From the NCBI GenBank assembly GCA_944325105.1, contig CALUYW010000004.1, positions 42,966 through 106,965 of the forward strand: a stretch of 64,000 bases of DNA, written 5' to 3'. Shown here one piece after another: positions 26,795 through 36,414 of the stretch. This stretch comes from Candidatus Gastranaerophilales bacterium (GTDB lineage: Bacteria; Cyanobacteriota; Vampirovibrionia; Gastranaerophilales; Gastranaerophilaceae). A program made the position numbers and the translations under genes. Numbering within the stretch: position 1 is the stretch's first letter; the number at the start of each line of letters is the position of its first letter. The notes beneath the pieces were generated by a model, which saw only the letters and a list, made by a program, of their open reading frames with translations, was not told the origin of the DNA and made no database searches.

Positions 26795-28666
26795 ATGAGT
26801 TACAATTTTTTATCTGAAGATTTACTTAGCAAAATCGCAAAAGATTCCGGTTTTCTAAGTAATGCTGGAGCAAATTTTAAAGATGGCGAAAAACTTGAGT
26901 TTGTTTTCATTGCTAAAAACAATGGTCAAGATACTTTGGTGCTGCGAGATGATAGTGGCGATCAGTACAATGTTTCTCTGGAAGATATGGGAAAATACCT
27001 GACTGATGACGAGTACAACGCTCTAATCCAAAATAACCAGGTAACAGATACGGAAGAATCAAAGCAAACTGTTGCAACCGCAACAAATGTTGAATTATCC
27101 GGTGAAGCTCAAGCACTTGACAGTGTTGACGAAGTTGGCACAACAGAAGAAACAAGCGAAACTCAAGCAACAACTGCTACGGGTGACTCAGCACAAATTC
27201 AACAAGAAATTGATAAACTTGAGGCCATGAGAACAGCTAATCAAGAATCAATGACTGTATTAAAAGAGCAGATTGAAGACTTAAAAGACAAGGTTGAAGA
27301 TTCTATTTCTTTGGCGTTAGAAAAAATGGAAGAAATAGAAGAAGAACAGAAAAAACAAGCTGAGCAAATTGTAAGCGAAGAGCTTAACAGGTACAAAAAT
27401 GCCGAAGGCAGCATGACTCAAGATGAGTTTCAAAATAATGTCAGCTCAAGACTATCGGAAATTAATCCTTCAATGAGCGAAGCACTTGTACATTTACTAT
27501 CAGCTGATACCAATATGGCACTTATGAGCAATTTATTGGGTCAACTTGGACAAAAGGTCGAAATAGACAAGAGCTACGCAAATCAAATTGATACAAAAGA
27601 ACAAGAATATGAAGCTGCAAAAGCAGCAGAAGAAGCGGCTGCTGCTGCTAAATCCTGTGACCCTATAGGTGCAAACTTTGGCGATGTAGAATTATTCGAC
27701 CTGGATGGTGACGGCGAGGCAGGACAAATGCAGATTGACTTTTTCTATGACGAAGACGGCGACGGTAAAATTAATTCACTCAGTGACTTTGTCGGTGCTG
27801 AAGCTGATGCTGCAGGCGGTGACGGCTGGAGCGAAATGGCAAACATGGATGGTGATGGTGAAAGCGGTGTAGCGGATGGCAAAATTACGGGTGATGAGCT
27901 TGCTGCAAATAACGTAAAAGTAATGGTAACTGAAATTGACTCTGACGGAACTAAGTCACAACGTGCAATGTCGATAGACGAGTTTAAGGAGCAGGCCAAT
28001 ATTAAGGATATCAGCATAGATGCGCAAAAACATGATGACATACAACAAGGCGTAACAGGTCCGTTTGGCTTTAGCGATAATGAAAACAATCAAATGCTCG
28101 GTACATTTGATATTAGTCTAATTAAAGATGAAAATAATCCAGATAGTAATATCAGCACAACCGGTTATCAGACACTTGATGATGAAAGCTGGCTTGTTGA
28201 AAATTACTCAGGCAATATGGACTTAGAAAGCCTGGGCGAGCAAGGTGTTGACGTATCTGGAGTTGTTAATCAAGAGCCAAGCAATACAGCCGAATTTGAA
28301 GATTTTCTAAATAAATATAACAATGAAGTAATGCCTGAATTACGTGGCAAGATTGATGATGCATATGCTCAACTTGGCTTTGGTGAAGATACACTGGATT
28401 TAATAAAAGAATATACCGAAGCTGAGGCAGAACTTGAAGGCACCAGAATTGCAAATGAGCTTGCTGAAAAAGAACAAGAAGCGGTACTTGCGGCAGAAGA
28501 AGCAAACAGTAATGTCGAAGAAGAACCAGACTTAACAGATACTCCTGTTGCGGATACTCCTGTTGACGACGAAGACGCAGCTGTGACAGATGAATCACTT
28601 GGTGACGAACAGACTCCAACAGGTGATGAAGATGATTTATTTAAAGAACTTGAAGACGAAGTATAA
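26795..28666 (+). CDS. Acidic EF-hand-like protein with coiled coil
   Basis: 623 residues, strongly acidic. After an N-terminal domain (1-80) and a Thr/Glu linker comes a coiled coil (residues ~130-200). Residues ~300-370 contain calcium-loop-like motifs: LFDLDGDGEAG, YDEDGDGKINSLSDF, NMDGDGESGVADGKI, as in EF-hand or dockerin-type loops. The tail is Glu/Asp/Thr-rich (DTPVADTPVDDEDAA). There is no signal peptide. Composition and the Asp-rich design link it to the proteins at 13.0, 59.3 and 62.2 kb. Calcium binding is a reasonable inference; the function is not known. The ribosome-binding site is AAAGGATGG. Confidence 0.85.
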   Translation: MSYNFLSEDLLSKIAKDSGFLSNAGANFKDGEKLEFVFIAKNNGQDTLVLRDDSGDQYNVSLEDMGKYLTDDEYNALIQNNQVTDTEESKQTVATATNVELSGEAQALDSVDEVGTTEETSETQATTATGDSAQIQQEIDKLEAMRTANQESMTVLKEQIEDLKDKVEDSISLALEKMEEIEEEQKKQAEQIVSEELNRYKNAEGSMTQDEFQNNVSSRLSEINPSMSEALVHLLSADTNMALMSNLLGQLGQKVEIDKSYANQIDTKEQEYEAAKAAEEAAAAAKSCDPIGANFGDVELFDLDGDGEAGQMQIDFFYDEDGDGKINSLSDFVGAEADAAGGDGWSEMANMDGDGESGVADGKITGDELAANNVKVMVTEIDSDGTKSQRAMSIDEFKEQANIKDISIDAQKHDDIQQGVTGPFGFSDNENNQMLGTFDISLIKDENNPDSNISTTGYQTLDDESWLVENYSGNMDLESLGEQGVDVSGVVNQEPSNTAEFEDFLNKYNNEVMPELRGKIDDAYAQLGFGEDTLDLIKEYTEAEAELEGTRIANELAEKEQEAVLAAEEANSNVEEEPDLTDTPVADTPVDDEDAAVTDESLGDEQTPTGDEDDLFKELEDEV

Positions 28667-28695
28667 CTCATAATCCATTTGCAATGTTAACAATA

Positions 28696-28720
28696 AAACG
28701 CCCCGACAAAAGGGGCGTTT
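28696..28720. terminator. Bidirectional terminator between convergent genes
   Basis: AAACGCCCC (28696-28704) with GGGGCGTTT (28712-28720), A-rich before and T-rich after, so it can end both the acidic-protein gene (+) and the exporter gene (-). Confidence 0.85.
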
Positions 28721-28723
28721 CTT

Positions 28724-30316
28724 TTATATAATACCTCTGTGCTTAAATATTCTGTAATAAGCCCTAACAGTTGTTGTAATTTTTCTTTTTCTGGGCATTT
28801 TAAAGAGCATAATTAATGGTATGGCAAGAATACACATAAGTGCTAGGAGTAAAAATACATCATAAAACGCACACAGTTTTGACTGCAAAAGCATTTGTTT
28901 GTATAAATATCCGTTAGCTTTTTTTGCAGCTAAATATGGTGAAAAATAGGTCATAAACTTTGTTTTCATAACCATTAGCTTGTATTGAAAATTTAAGTTT
29001 GTTGGGGACAAATATGCTACCAAGTAGTTCTGGTGGATTTGTGATACTCTGGTTACAAAAGTAGATACCGCAGAAGTTGAGATTGCTGTAACAATGTTTT
29101 TAAAAAGAGCGTGAAGACCTGCAGCATCAGCAAGTTTTGTTTTTGACAATGTAAGAAATGATAAAGCACTGACAGGTACAAAAGTGACTGCTATTCCAAT
29201 GCCTAAGATTATGTTTGGCAAAATTATGCTCTCTAAAGAAGAAGTGGTATTCAATCGAGAGAACATAAATACTGACGAGCCCATTATGATTAACCCAATT
29301 ACTGTTAAAAGCCTGTTTTCAACTTTATCTGCAACTTTACCCATAATTAATAAACCCAAAAAACAGGAAATTGCTCTTGGAAACACGGAAACCCCTGCAA
29401 AATAAGGAGAATAACCAAGCATATTTTGAGTGAAAGATGGAATTAAAAGCAATGTGCCATAGAGCATAATATTTATAAAAGAACTTACCATTGTACCTAC
29501 AAGAAAATTTCTGTCCTTAAAAACTCTAACATCAACTATTGGTTTTTTTGTTTCTAATTCCCAAATGTAGAAGAACACAAAAGAAACAACGGAAATTAGT
29601 GTCAACCAGTATATCCAATATGTGTCAAACCAGTTAAACTGCTCACCTTTATCAAGAACTATCTGCATGCAGCCCATACCAATTATAATTGCAGTTAGAC
29701 CAACCATGTCTACTTTAGTTTTTGGTTTATCTGAAATTTTATCACTTTGTATAAAAAATTTAATCAAAAGAAGGCTAATTAAACATATTGGAATATTCAT
29801 AATAAATACCCACTTCCATGAGTAATTATCCGTCAAATATCCACCCACAAACGGGCCAAAAAGTGGAGAAAACATTGCAGCAAAGCCAAAAAAACCCATT
29901 GCTACACCCTTTTTCTCAGGTGGAAATGTTTCAAGCAATACTGCCTGTGCCAGCGGTAAAAGCGCACCCCCTGCTGCACCCTGAAAAACTCTGCAAAGTA
30001 TTAGCATGTGTAAATCTCTGCATAGCAAACACAAAATACAACCTATACAAAATGCAGCTACGCTCCAATATGCGACAGTTTTTTTGCCAAAAGTATTAAC
30101 AAGCCAGCCAAATATAGGGAGCATGATTCCGCCTGAGATAATGTAAGCGGTTATTATACTGTTTGCTTCATAGGGTGTTGCTCCAAAGTAGCCCGCTATG
30201 TGCGGTTGGCAGACGTTAGTAGCAGATGATGCTACCATCGACATAAAGGCTGGCAATAGTATTGTAATCGCCACGATATAAGGGTTAACCCTTTTTGTTG
30301 CTTGTTTTTTCGGCAT
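28724..30316 (-). CDS. emrB: DHA2-family (EmrB/QacA) multidrug exporter
   Basis: 530 residues with about 14 hydrophobic segments. Motif A-like GWLVNTFGKKTVA and the DHA2 motif region CRVFQGAAGGALLPLAQAVL are present, along with FGFAAMFSPLFGPFVGG. It would be the proton-driven inner-membrane pump of an EmrAB-TolC-type tripartite system. No adaptor gene is next to it; the only EmrA-like adaptor in the window is at 49.5 kb. The promoter region carries an inverted repeat (30327-30348) matching the one at the marR-tolC locus, so joint control by that MarR protein is likely. Confidence 0.92.
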   Translation of the reverse strand: MPKKQATKRVNPYIVAITILLPAFMSMVASSATNVCQPHIAGYFGATPYEANSIITAYIISGGIMLPIFGWLVNTFGKKTVAYWSVAAFCIGCILCLLCRDLHMLILCRVFQGAAGGALLPLAQAVLLETFPPEKKGVAMGFFGFAAMFSPLFGPFVGGYLTDNYSWKWVFIMNIPICLISLLLIKFFIQSDKISDKPKTKVDMVGLTAIIIGMGCMQIVLDKGEQFNWFDTYWIYWLTLISVVSFVFFYIWELETKKPIVDVRVFKDRNFLVGTMVSSFINIMLYGTLLLIPSFTQNMLGYSPYFAGVSVFPRAISCFLGLLIMGKVADKVENRLLTVIGLIIMGSSVFMFSRLNTTSSLESIILPNIILGIGIAVTFVPVSALSFLTLSKTKLADAAGLHALFKNIVTAISTSAVSTFVTRVSQIHQNYLVAYLSPTNLNFQYKLMVMKTKFMTYFSPYLAAKKANGYLYKQMLLQSKLCAFYDVFLLLALMCILAIPLIMLFKMPRKRKITTTVRAYYRIFKHRGII

Positions 30317-30326
30317 TTCTAATTCC

Positions 30327-30348
30327 TTGTGTTATCATAATAACACAA
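30327..30348. promoter_or_regulatory. MarR-type operator before the exporter gene
   Basis: Inverted repeat TTGTGTTAT-CATA-ATAACACAA, perfect 9-bp arms. It abuts the ribosome-binding site and covers a TATTAT -10-like box on the minus strand. The same half-sites with the same 4-base centre occur at 51078-51109. Confidence 0.75.
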
Positions 30349-30356
30349 AGAAAATT

Positions 30357-30773
30357 TTATAAATCAATTTTTTTTACAAACTCATCGCCATATTTTTTTG
30401 AATAGTAGTTTGTAAAGGCAACTATTCTACGCATAGCATCAGGTGATATAATATGTTCAATTTTACAGGCATTCTCTTGAGCCTCATCATGAGATGAACC
30501 CAAGACTTTGGCAAAAAATTCATACAAAGAGTTATGTTTCTCAATTATTAATTCTGCAAGTTCTTCTCCGTTTTTTGTCAAAGAAATAGCATCATATCTG
30601 CCATAATTTATTAAACCTTTTTCGGATAGTTTTTTTAGGGCCTCAGTTGTAGAGGCTCGACTTACATTTAGTATACGAGCAATATCAATGGCTCTTACAG
30701 TGCTATTTTTTTTAATGAATACACAAATTGCCTCTAAATAATCTTCTAAACTTGATGTCAACTTTTCACTCAT
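30357..30773 (-). CDS. DtxR/MntR-family metal-dependent repressor
   Basis: 138 residues, MntR-like length with no SH3 domain. The N-terminal helix-turn-helix is AIDIARILNVSRASTTEALK. Metal-site candidates are Asp11 and Glu14 (LEDYLEAI), His80 (EKHNSLYEFF), Glu100, Cys103, Glu106 and His107 (ENACKIEHIIS). Cys at 103 resembles iron-sensing DtxR/IdeR (Cys-x2-Glu-His) more than manganese-sensing MntR, where Glu is usual, so iron is slightly favoured. It starts 3 bases after the stop of the membrane-protein gene; the operon promoter carries two matching palindromes, so autorepression is likely. Confidence 0.92.
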   Translation of the reverse strand: MSEKLTSSLEDYLEAICVFIKKNSTVRAIDIARILNVSRASTTEALKKLSEKGLINYGRYDAISLTKNGEELAELIIEKHNSLYEFFAKVLGSSHDEAQENACKIEHIISPDAMRRIVAFTNYYSKKYGDEFVKKIDL

Positions 30774-30776
30774 TCA

Positions 30777-31829
30777 CTAATTATGTGTATGATTTTTATC
30801 TTTGTCAAGATTTGTATTTCTATAGCCAATAGCACTCCTGTAACCAGAAACAAGATACATAACAGGCAAAAGAGGCTCAATCCATTTTAGTCCCGATAGA
30901 ACTCCTGCTGTTGCAATATCATCCGTATGCAGAGCAATATCAAGCGCCTCGGGTTTTCTTTCCTCTTTTTTGCACTGCTTTTTTTCATCATTTTTATTAA
31001 ATTTATCAACTATCGGGTTTACAACTTTATTGCCGATAAAGTTTGCAATGTGACTTCCCCCAAATACTCCGACCGACAGTATTCCACCCAGAATTACAAC
31101 TGTTTTTTTAAGAGGAGTAAGTTTTTTTATAAGACCTTTTTCATGCATTTTTTCAGCTGTGTAAAGAAAAGTTCCTGCACCTACATTGCAGAGGAAAATA
31201 TTGGCAAAAAACTGATATATACCTTCTTTGAGTTTATTTGTTGTTTTTTCTTTTGAATAATCATTTATTGCCTTATCGGCCGCAATACCTCCTAAAATTC
31301 CGCTAGCAACAGGTATAAAACCCATAATGGAAAGTTTAGATATTTCTTGTAATATTTTGCCTGAAGTAATATCATCTTTGCCGCCAAACAGAGTTGTAAC
31401 AAGTCTGTCTTTGTTCTTCTTATCACTTATTTGCTCAAGCAGGCAGTCAGTATCTTTTAGGCTCAGTATCTTATTTTTTGCCTTATTTAGAATACTAACC
31501 GTATCTTGCGCTAAATTTTTATTTTCAGCAACAAAATTATCTATTACCTGTCTTTGCTTAAGTAAGATTTTTTCTTTAGGAATTGCATCAAGCAGACTTT
31601 CACCTTTGATTTTTATAAATCTTGAAGCAAGAACTGAAGAAAGCGTTATGGTGCCAAGGATTATCGCGTTTTTAACCGCTCTTTTTTTGCGCTCGTCTTT
31701 TTGCTGCTCAAGAGTATCTTTAATTCCAAAAGCCGCAGCAGAAGAGGCTAAAATTAACGGCATTTTTCTGCTTAGTGAATTTGAGAGTAAAGGCTGGTCG
31801 AGAAACTTACCAATTGAAGATACTTTCAT
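30777..31829 (-). CDS. Unknown membrane protein in DtxR-regulated operon
   Basis: About 350 residues from the ATG at 31829, chosen because AAGGA lies 7 bases upstream (a TTG at 31835 also opens the frame). Several hydrophobic segments are seen: LILASSAAAFGI, AIILGTITLSSVLA, IMGFIPVASGILGGIAA, FFANIFLCNVGAGTFL, VVILGGILSVGVFGG and a last one near residue 325. The C-terminus ends NKDKNHTHN and a KKQCKKEERK stretch could touch metal. It is the first gene of an operon with a DtxR-family repressor and two operators, so a role in metal homeostasis is inferred; it matches no transporter family that I recognise. Confidence 0.8.
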   Translation of the reverse strand: MKVSSIGKFLDQPLLSNSLSRKMPLILASSAAAFGIKDTLEQQKDERKKRAVKNAIILGTITLSSVLASRFIKIKGESLLDAIPKEKILLKQRQVIDNFVAENKNLAQDTVSILNKAKNKILSLKDTDCLLEQISDKKNKDRLVTTLFGGKDDITSGKILQEISKLSIMGFIPVASGILGGIAADKAINDYSKEKTTNKLKEGIYQFFANIFLCNVGAGTFLYTAEKMHEKGLIKKLTPLKKTVVILGGILSVGVFGGSHIANFIGNKVVNPIVDKFNKNDEKKQCKKEERKPEALDIALHTDDIATAGVLSGLKWIEPLLPVMYLVSGYRSAIGYRNTNLDKDKNHTHN

Positions 31830-31847
31830 ATACAATTCCTTGTTTAC

Positions 31848-31886
31848 TGTTAGATATGCCTAACATATTGTTAGGATAGACTAACA
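31848..31886. promoter_or_regulatory. Two tandem DtxR-type operators
   Basis: Two 18-bp palindromes with identical arms, TGTTAG-ATATGC-CTAACA (31848-31865) and TGTTAG-GATAGA-CTAACA (31869-31886), centres 21 bp apart (two helical turns). The arms resemble the TTAGG..CCTAA class of DtxR boxes. They lie 19-57 bases before the membrane-protein/DtxR operon. Confidence 0.85.
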
Positions 31887-31920
31887 TTACTATTAACAAA
31901 AAAATATGTCAATAATAAAT

Positions 31921-33219
31921 TTAAAGATTTGCAGTGGCATCAATACTTTCAACATCAACTTCCCTTAGGAAGTTTACCCAGGCAGAATAATATGCAGCAA
32001 GCGCACTTGTGTAGCCAAGAATTATAGACCTGTATGACTGTTCAATTAAAATAAGAGATGTAAGGTCTGTTTTACCCTCTTCGTAGTTTTTCTTAGAAGT
32101 TTTCATCATCCTTTTTGAATCTTCAATTAAACTGTCAGTATAGTAATTTAGGTTAACCCTTGCATTAATTAACTTTTCATAAGCACTGCTTAAATTTGCA
32201 AAAGCATTATTTTGTGCTGCAGCATATTTTAATTCAGCTTTTTCAATTTCAAGTTTTGCGTTTTTAATCTCAGGGGAGTAATTATACAATAATGGCAAGT
32301 TAACAAGACTTGCATTAACATAAGCGCCACTTAAGAACCTGCCGGTGTCAGACATACCAAGCGGCTGAAATAAGTAACCTGCTCCTATTTCAACATCAGG
32401 GACGCACTTGCTTGTTTCGATTTTTAAGTTATTTTTTGCCACTTCAATTTCTTTTTGTGCAATTTTAAGGTCATATCTGTGCTGCTCAGCAAGTGCTAAA
32501 ATGTCGCTAAAGGGAGGAATTTCTGACTTTGGCGACGGAGTGAGCAAGAGATTGAAATTAATATCTTCGTCAAAAGACTCGACAATTGAATCATATATAG
32601 GATCAGTGTCCATAACACTGTTAAATTCAAATCTTGCAGCCATGATATTGGTTCTTGCGGTATTAAGTTGAGTTTTTATATGATTTATTGAAATATCAGA
32701 TTGAATTACGTCAGTTTCGCTTGCCTGACCATTCTTATATCTCAGTTTAACAAGCCTGTTAATTTCTAGCAGTGATTTTTCTTCTACTTCAAGCGAATCT
32801 ACAATTGATTTAGCACTGACCAGTCTTATATAAGCCTCTCTTACGTCCATTTTTAAATCAAAATTTGTAAACTGGCGAGCCTCATCACTTACTTCATAGC
32901 TTGCTTGGGCACTTTTCTTACGATGTTTACGTTTAAAAAGTTCAACCATCTGGCTTACGCCAATGCCATGCGGATTACCAGAGCCCGCTTCACCAAACAT
33001 CCAACCTGTATCAATAGAGGGGTTTTGCAATCTGTTTGCCGCTTTAATATTATTTTTTGCAATTTCAACATTTAATTTTTGACTTTGCAGCTCAATACTG
33101 TTTTCAATTGCAATATCAATTGCCTGTTTAAGAGTAATTTTGGTCATCTCTTCTATGGATAAAGCTCTCACAGAAAGAGTAAATAATATTATTAATGTTA
33201 TTAAGGCCTTTACTCTCAA
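31921..33219 (-). CDS. TolC/CusC-like outer membrane efflux protein
   Basis: About 432 residues. A TTG at 33219 with GGA upstream gives a clean signal peptide (MRVKALITLIILFTLSVRA); the frame also opens at a TTG at 33243, giving an N-terminus that fits less well. The protein shows the two-fold OEP pattern of long helices and short strands: LKQAIDIAIENSIELQSQ..., LVKLRYKNGQASETDVIQSD and KTSKKNYEEGKTDLTSLILI, the typical LxxGxxs-D positions. It would form the outer-membrane duct for an efflux or secretion system. No adaptor or pump gene is beside it; it sits divergent from a sugar porter and just upstream of the DtxR operon. Heavy-metal RND partners (CusC-like) are possible but not in the window. 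Confidence 0.88.
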   Translation of the reverse strand: MRVKALITLIILFTLSVRALSIEEMTKITLKQAIDIAIENSIELQSQKLNVEIAKNNIKAANRLQNPSIDTGWMFGEAGSGNPHGIGVSQMVELFKRKHRKKSAQASYEVSDEARQFTNFDLKMDVREAYIRLVSAKSIVDSLEVEEKSLLEINRLVKLRYKNGQASETDVIQSDISINHIKTQLNTARTNIMAARFEFNSVMDTDPIYDSIVESFDEDINFNLLLTPSPKSEIPPFSDILALAEQHRYDLKIAQKEIEVAKNNLKIETSKCVPDVEIGAGYLFQPLGMSDTGRFLSGAYVNASLVNLPLLYNYSPEIKNAKLEIEKAELKYAAAQNNAFANLSSAYEKLINARVNLNYYTDSLIEDSKRMMKTSKKNYEEGKTDLTSLILIEQSYRSIILGYTSALAAYYSAWVNFLREVDVESIDATANL

Positions 33220-33305
33220 AATAATTCCAAAACTAATATACAATTAGATTTTATCATCAACAGGGGGATATGGCATGTTTTTAATAAATCTGTTATTCTA
33301 ATAAT

Positions 33306-34664
33306 ATGAAAAAACATGATTTTTGGCTTTATTTTACAACCCTTATGGCAGCTTTGGGCGGATTGTTATCGGGTTATGACACAGGTGTAATCTCAGGCGC
33401 CTTGCTTTTTATTAACCAAACTTGGGATTTAAGTGTCTCACAACAGGGTTTTCTTGTTAGTTCAGTTTTAATAGGTGCTCTAACAGGAGCTCTCACAACT
33501 GGCGCTTTTGCCGATATTTTCGGCAGAAAAAAAATGATAATAGCAACTGCTATCATGTTTTTTGTAGGTTCAATTCTTTGTGCTGTAGCGCCAAGTGTTG
33601 AATTTTTAATCGCTTCAAGAATATTTACAGGCTTTGCAGTTGGCGCAGTAAACTTTACAACGCCTCTTTATTTGTCTGAAGTATCTCCAAAAGAAAAAAG
33701 GGGCATGTTTGTTTCACTCTTTCAACTGGCAATAACTGCGGGCATACTTTTTTCCTACGTTGTAAACGCCGTATTTGCAAATGTGGCTCATGACTGGAGG
33801 CTAATGCTATTAGCGGGTATAGTTCCTGCGGGTGTCCTCTTTATTGGTATGTTGTTCTTAAATGACACTCCAAGATGGCTTGTCCTAAAAGGAAGAGATG
33901 AAGATGCCAAAAATGCATTTATAAAAATTCAGGGAAATATTGATACTGATTATGAAATTAAAGAAATAAAAAAATCTTTTGAAACCGGAACAAATAATAA
34001 ATTTGAATTTAAAAAATGGCTTATTATGCCCTTTGTTGTAGGTATCGGTATAATGTTTGCACAAATCTGCACAGGCATTAACACTATTATTTACTACGCG
34101 CCTACAATATTCAAAATGGCAGGTTTTGACAGTAATCAAAGTGCAATTTATGCAACGAGTCTGATAGGCGTTGTCAATTTCTTAATGACTTTTGTTGCTA
34201 TTGCATATTCTGATAAAATCGGCAGAAAACCCCTGCTCTACATAGGTTTAACAGGTGTTATGCTGAGCTTAATTGTAATGGGCGGAGTGTTTGCACTCTC
34301 AAATGAACTTGGCTCACTTGTTAAGTGGTTTGCGGTTGGCAGCTTGATGTTCTACATTGTTTGCTTTGCGTTCAGCCTTGGCCCTATTGGTATGACGTTG
34401 ATATCAGAGGTCTTCCCGCTTAAAGTTAGAGGCGTTGCTATGAGTATATGCATATTCTTTAACTTTGTATTTAATTTTATGGTTACATACAGTTTCCCGC
34501 TAATGCTGCATAAAATCGGCGCAGCCTATACGTTCTGGTTCTTTGTAGTAATTTGTATAATTTGTCTGTTCTTTGTCTATTACCTGGTACCCGAAACTAA
34601 AGGTATTGCACTTGAAAAAATAGAAGAAAATTGGAAAAAAGGCGTTAGGGCGCGCGACTTTTAA
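33306..34664 (+). CDS. Sugar porter of the major facilitator superfamily
   Basis: 452 residues, 12 hydrophobic segments. Sugar-porter signatures are complete: GGLLSGYDTGVISGALLF, GAFADIFGRKKMI, PRWLVLKGRDEDA, IGRKPLLYIG and the terminal PETKGIALEKIE. It is probably a proton-coupled hexose or pentose symporter (XylE/GalP/AraE group); specificity cannot be read. The ATG lacks a clear ribosome-binding site. The end overlaps the end of the convergent ligase gene by 4 bases. Confidence 0.95.
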   Translation: MKKHDFWLYFTTLMAALGGLLSGYDTGVISGALLFINQTWDLSVSQQGFLVSSVLIGALTGALTTGAFADIFGRKKMIIATAIMFFVGSILCAVAPSVEFLIASRIFTGFAVGAVNFTTPLYLSEVSPKEKRGMFVSLFQLAITAGILFSYVVNAVFANVAHDWRLMLLAGIVPAGVLFIGMLFLNDTPRWLVLKGRDEDAKNAFIKIQGNIDTDYEIKEIKKSFETGTNNKFEFKKWLIMPFVVGIGIMFAQICTGINTIIYYAPTIFKMAGFDSNQSAIYATSLIGVVNFLMTFVAIAYSDKIGRKPLLYIGLTGVMLSLIVMGGVFALSNELGSLVKWFAVGSLMFYIVCFAFSLGPIGMTLISEVFPLKVRGVAMSICIFFNFVFNFMVTYSFPLMLHKIGAAYTFWFFVVICIICLFFVYYLVPETKGIALEKIEENWKKGVRARDF

Positions 34665-36346
34665 TTTATACCCACAAGCTCTTTTACCTTATTTCTTTTG
34701 ACTTTTCTGGTTGTTGTCCTTGGAAGAGGCTCATTTAAAATATAGACATTTATAGGGCGTTTGTAGGGCGCAAGTTTTTCTGACTGAAGCTTAACCTCTG
34801 CTCTAATAATGTCTGATACATTATTAAGTGCTGCTATTTCATCAGACGGCACAACTACAACACACACGTCTTCAGAGTTATCATTTTTATTGTTTTTTGC
34901 ACCAAAGACACAAATTTCTTTAAATTTATCAGACTGCTCAAGCGCAGCCTCTACTTCTTCGGGAAAGACTTTTTTGCCGCCTGAGAGCACTATCATACTT
35001 TTAATTCTGCCTGTAATATAAAGATAATTATCCTTATCAAGCCTACCAATATCACCTGTGTGGAGCCATCCGTCAGAATCTATTACCTCTGATGTCATTT
35101 CAGGTTTATTGTAGTAGCCCTTCATAACACTTAAACCGCGCAGAAGCAGCTCTCCTGTTGACTTGTCGATTACTGCTTCAAAGCATTTCAGCGGTTTACC
35201 AACTGAAGCCAGATTTTTTCTGTTGGTGCAATTTACGCTTACAACTGGACTTGCCTCGCTCAACCCGTACCCGTGATAGACTTCAATGCCTATCCTTTCA
35301 AAAAACTTCCCTACAGATATATCAAGTGGTGCTCCACCTGTTATACAACCTGTAAAATTGCCTCCAAATGAGTCGTGGATATTTTTAAAGAGTAATCTTT
35401 TGATTTTAGTCGCTGGAATAAATCCGGAAATAAAATAGGCGATTTTAAACATTGTACGCTTTGCAGGAGATGAGTTTTTTATAGTATTTTCAATGCTTGT
35501 TTTTAAGAGCTTCAAAAACGCTGGCACAACTATCATAAAACGGATTTTCTTTTCACGCATTATAGATAAAATATCTTTTGGCTTTAAGCTTTGAGTGTAA
35601 TAAATCGAAAGTCCCCAGCTTAAAAACAGTGAAAAACCAACTGTAAGTTCAAAAAGGTGATTCATGGGTAAAATTGACAAAACTGAAATATCGTTTTTGC
35701 CATAATCAGGAAAAACCACATCTCTTACCCACTCAAGCGACTCAATTTGTGTAATCATATTTAGGTAACTAATCTCAACACCTTTTGCAGCTCCTGTTGT
35801 GCCTGATGTATAGATTAAAATAGCTCCCGAGCGCAGGTTTCTTCTTCTGAACTTTGTATCATACTTGTTTTCAAAATTGTAGATTGATAAATAATTTTCA
35901 GCTTCGGCTGTATTATCAATAAGTACTACATGTTCTATAAAACCCAGCTTTTCTTGCAGTTCTTTTGCGGTTTTAAAGTATGCATTGCTCGCAAAAAGTA
36001 CTCTGGGTGTGCAATCAGATAAAATTGAAGTCAGCTCATGCTCTGTAAGCTTAACATCAAGTGGTGTAAAAACAGCTCCTGACAGAACTGTTGCAAAAAA
36101 GCAAGCACCAAACTCCGGCTTTGATTCACTCAAAATTGCTATTCTATCTGAAGTGTTTATTTTAATTTCATTAATCAGCCAATAGGCAATTTTTCTTGAA
36201 AGAAGCCCGATACCACGGTATGTAAATTCCCTCCAGCCGTATTTTGTCTTTGTTGCGAGCGCTATTTTATTCTCAAAGTCGTTAGTCTTATTTTCAAGAA
36301 ACATTAAAATATTCTTTTGAATAAAACTTTTTTTATTGCTTTTCAT
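34661..36346 (-). CDS. AMP-forming acyl-CoA synthetase/ligase
   Basis: About 561 residues from the ATG at 36346 (GGGGTG just upstream; an alternative GTG opens at 36370). ANL-superfamily motifs are in order: phosphate loop ILIYTSGTTGAAKG, GYGLSEASPVVSVN, WLHTGDIGRLD and the hinge with IVLSGGKKVFPEEVE; the late lysine lies in PLPRTTTRKVKRNK. It activates a carboxylic acid, probably a long- or medium-chain fatty acid, to an acyl-AMP and then a CoA or carrier thioester. No acyl carrier gene is adjacent. Confidence 0.92.
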   Translation of the reverse strand: MKSNKKSFIQKNILMFLENKTNDFENKIALATKTKYGWREFTYRGIGLLSRKIAYWLINEIKINTSDRIAILSESKPEFGACFFATVLSGAVFTPLDVKLTEHELTSILSDCTPRVLFASNAYFKTAKELQEKLGFIEHVVLIDNTAEAENYLSIYNFENKYDTKFRRRNLRSGAILIYTSGTTGAAKGVEISYLNMITQIESLEWVRDVVFPDYGKNDISVLSILPMNHLFELTVGFSLFLSWGLSIYYTQSLKPKDILSIMREKKIRFMIVVPAFLKLLKTSIENTIKNSSPAKRTMFKIAYFISGFIPATKIKRLLFKNIHDSFGGNFTGCITGGAPLDISVGKFFERIGIEVYHGYGLSEASPVVSVNCTNRKNLASVGKPLKCFEAVIDKSTGELLLRGLSVMKGYYNKPEMTSEVIDSDGWLHTGDIGRLDKDNYLYITGRIKSMIVLSGGKKVFPEEVEAALEQSDKFKEICVFGAKNNKNDNSEDVCVVVVPSDEIAALNNVSDIIRAEVKLQSEKLAPYKRPINVYILNEPLPRTTTRKVKRNKVKELVGIN

Positions 36347-36414
36347 AAGCACCCCAAATACACCTGACACAGAAATATTTTATAGTGTCATGGCGTATTT
36401 GGCAATTATGTAAA

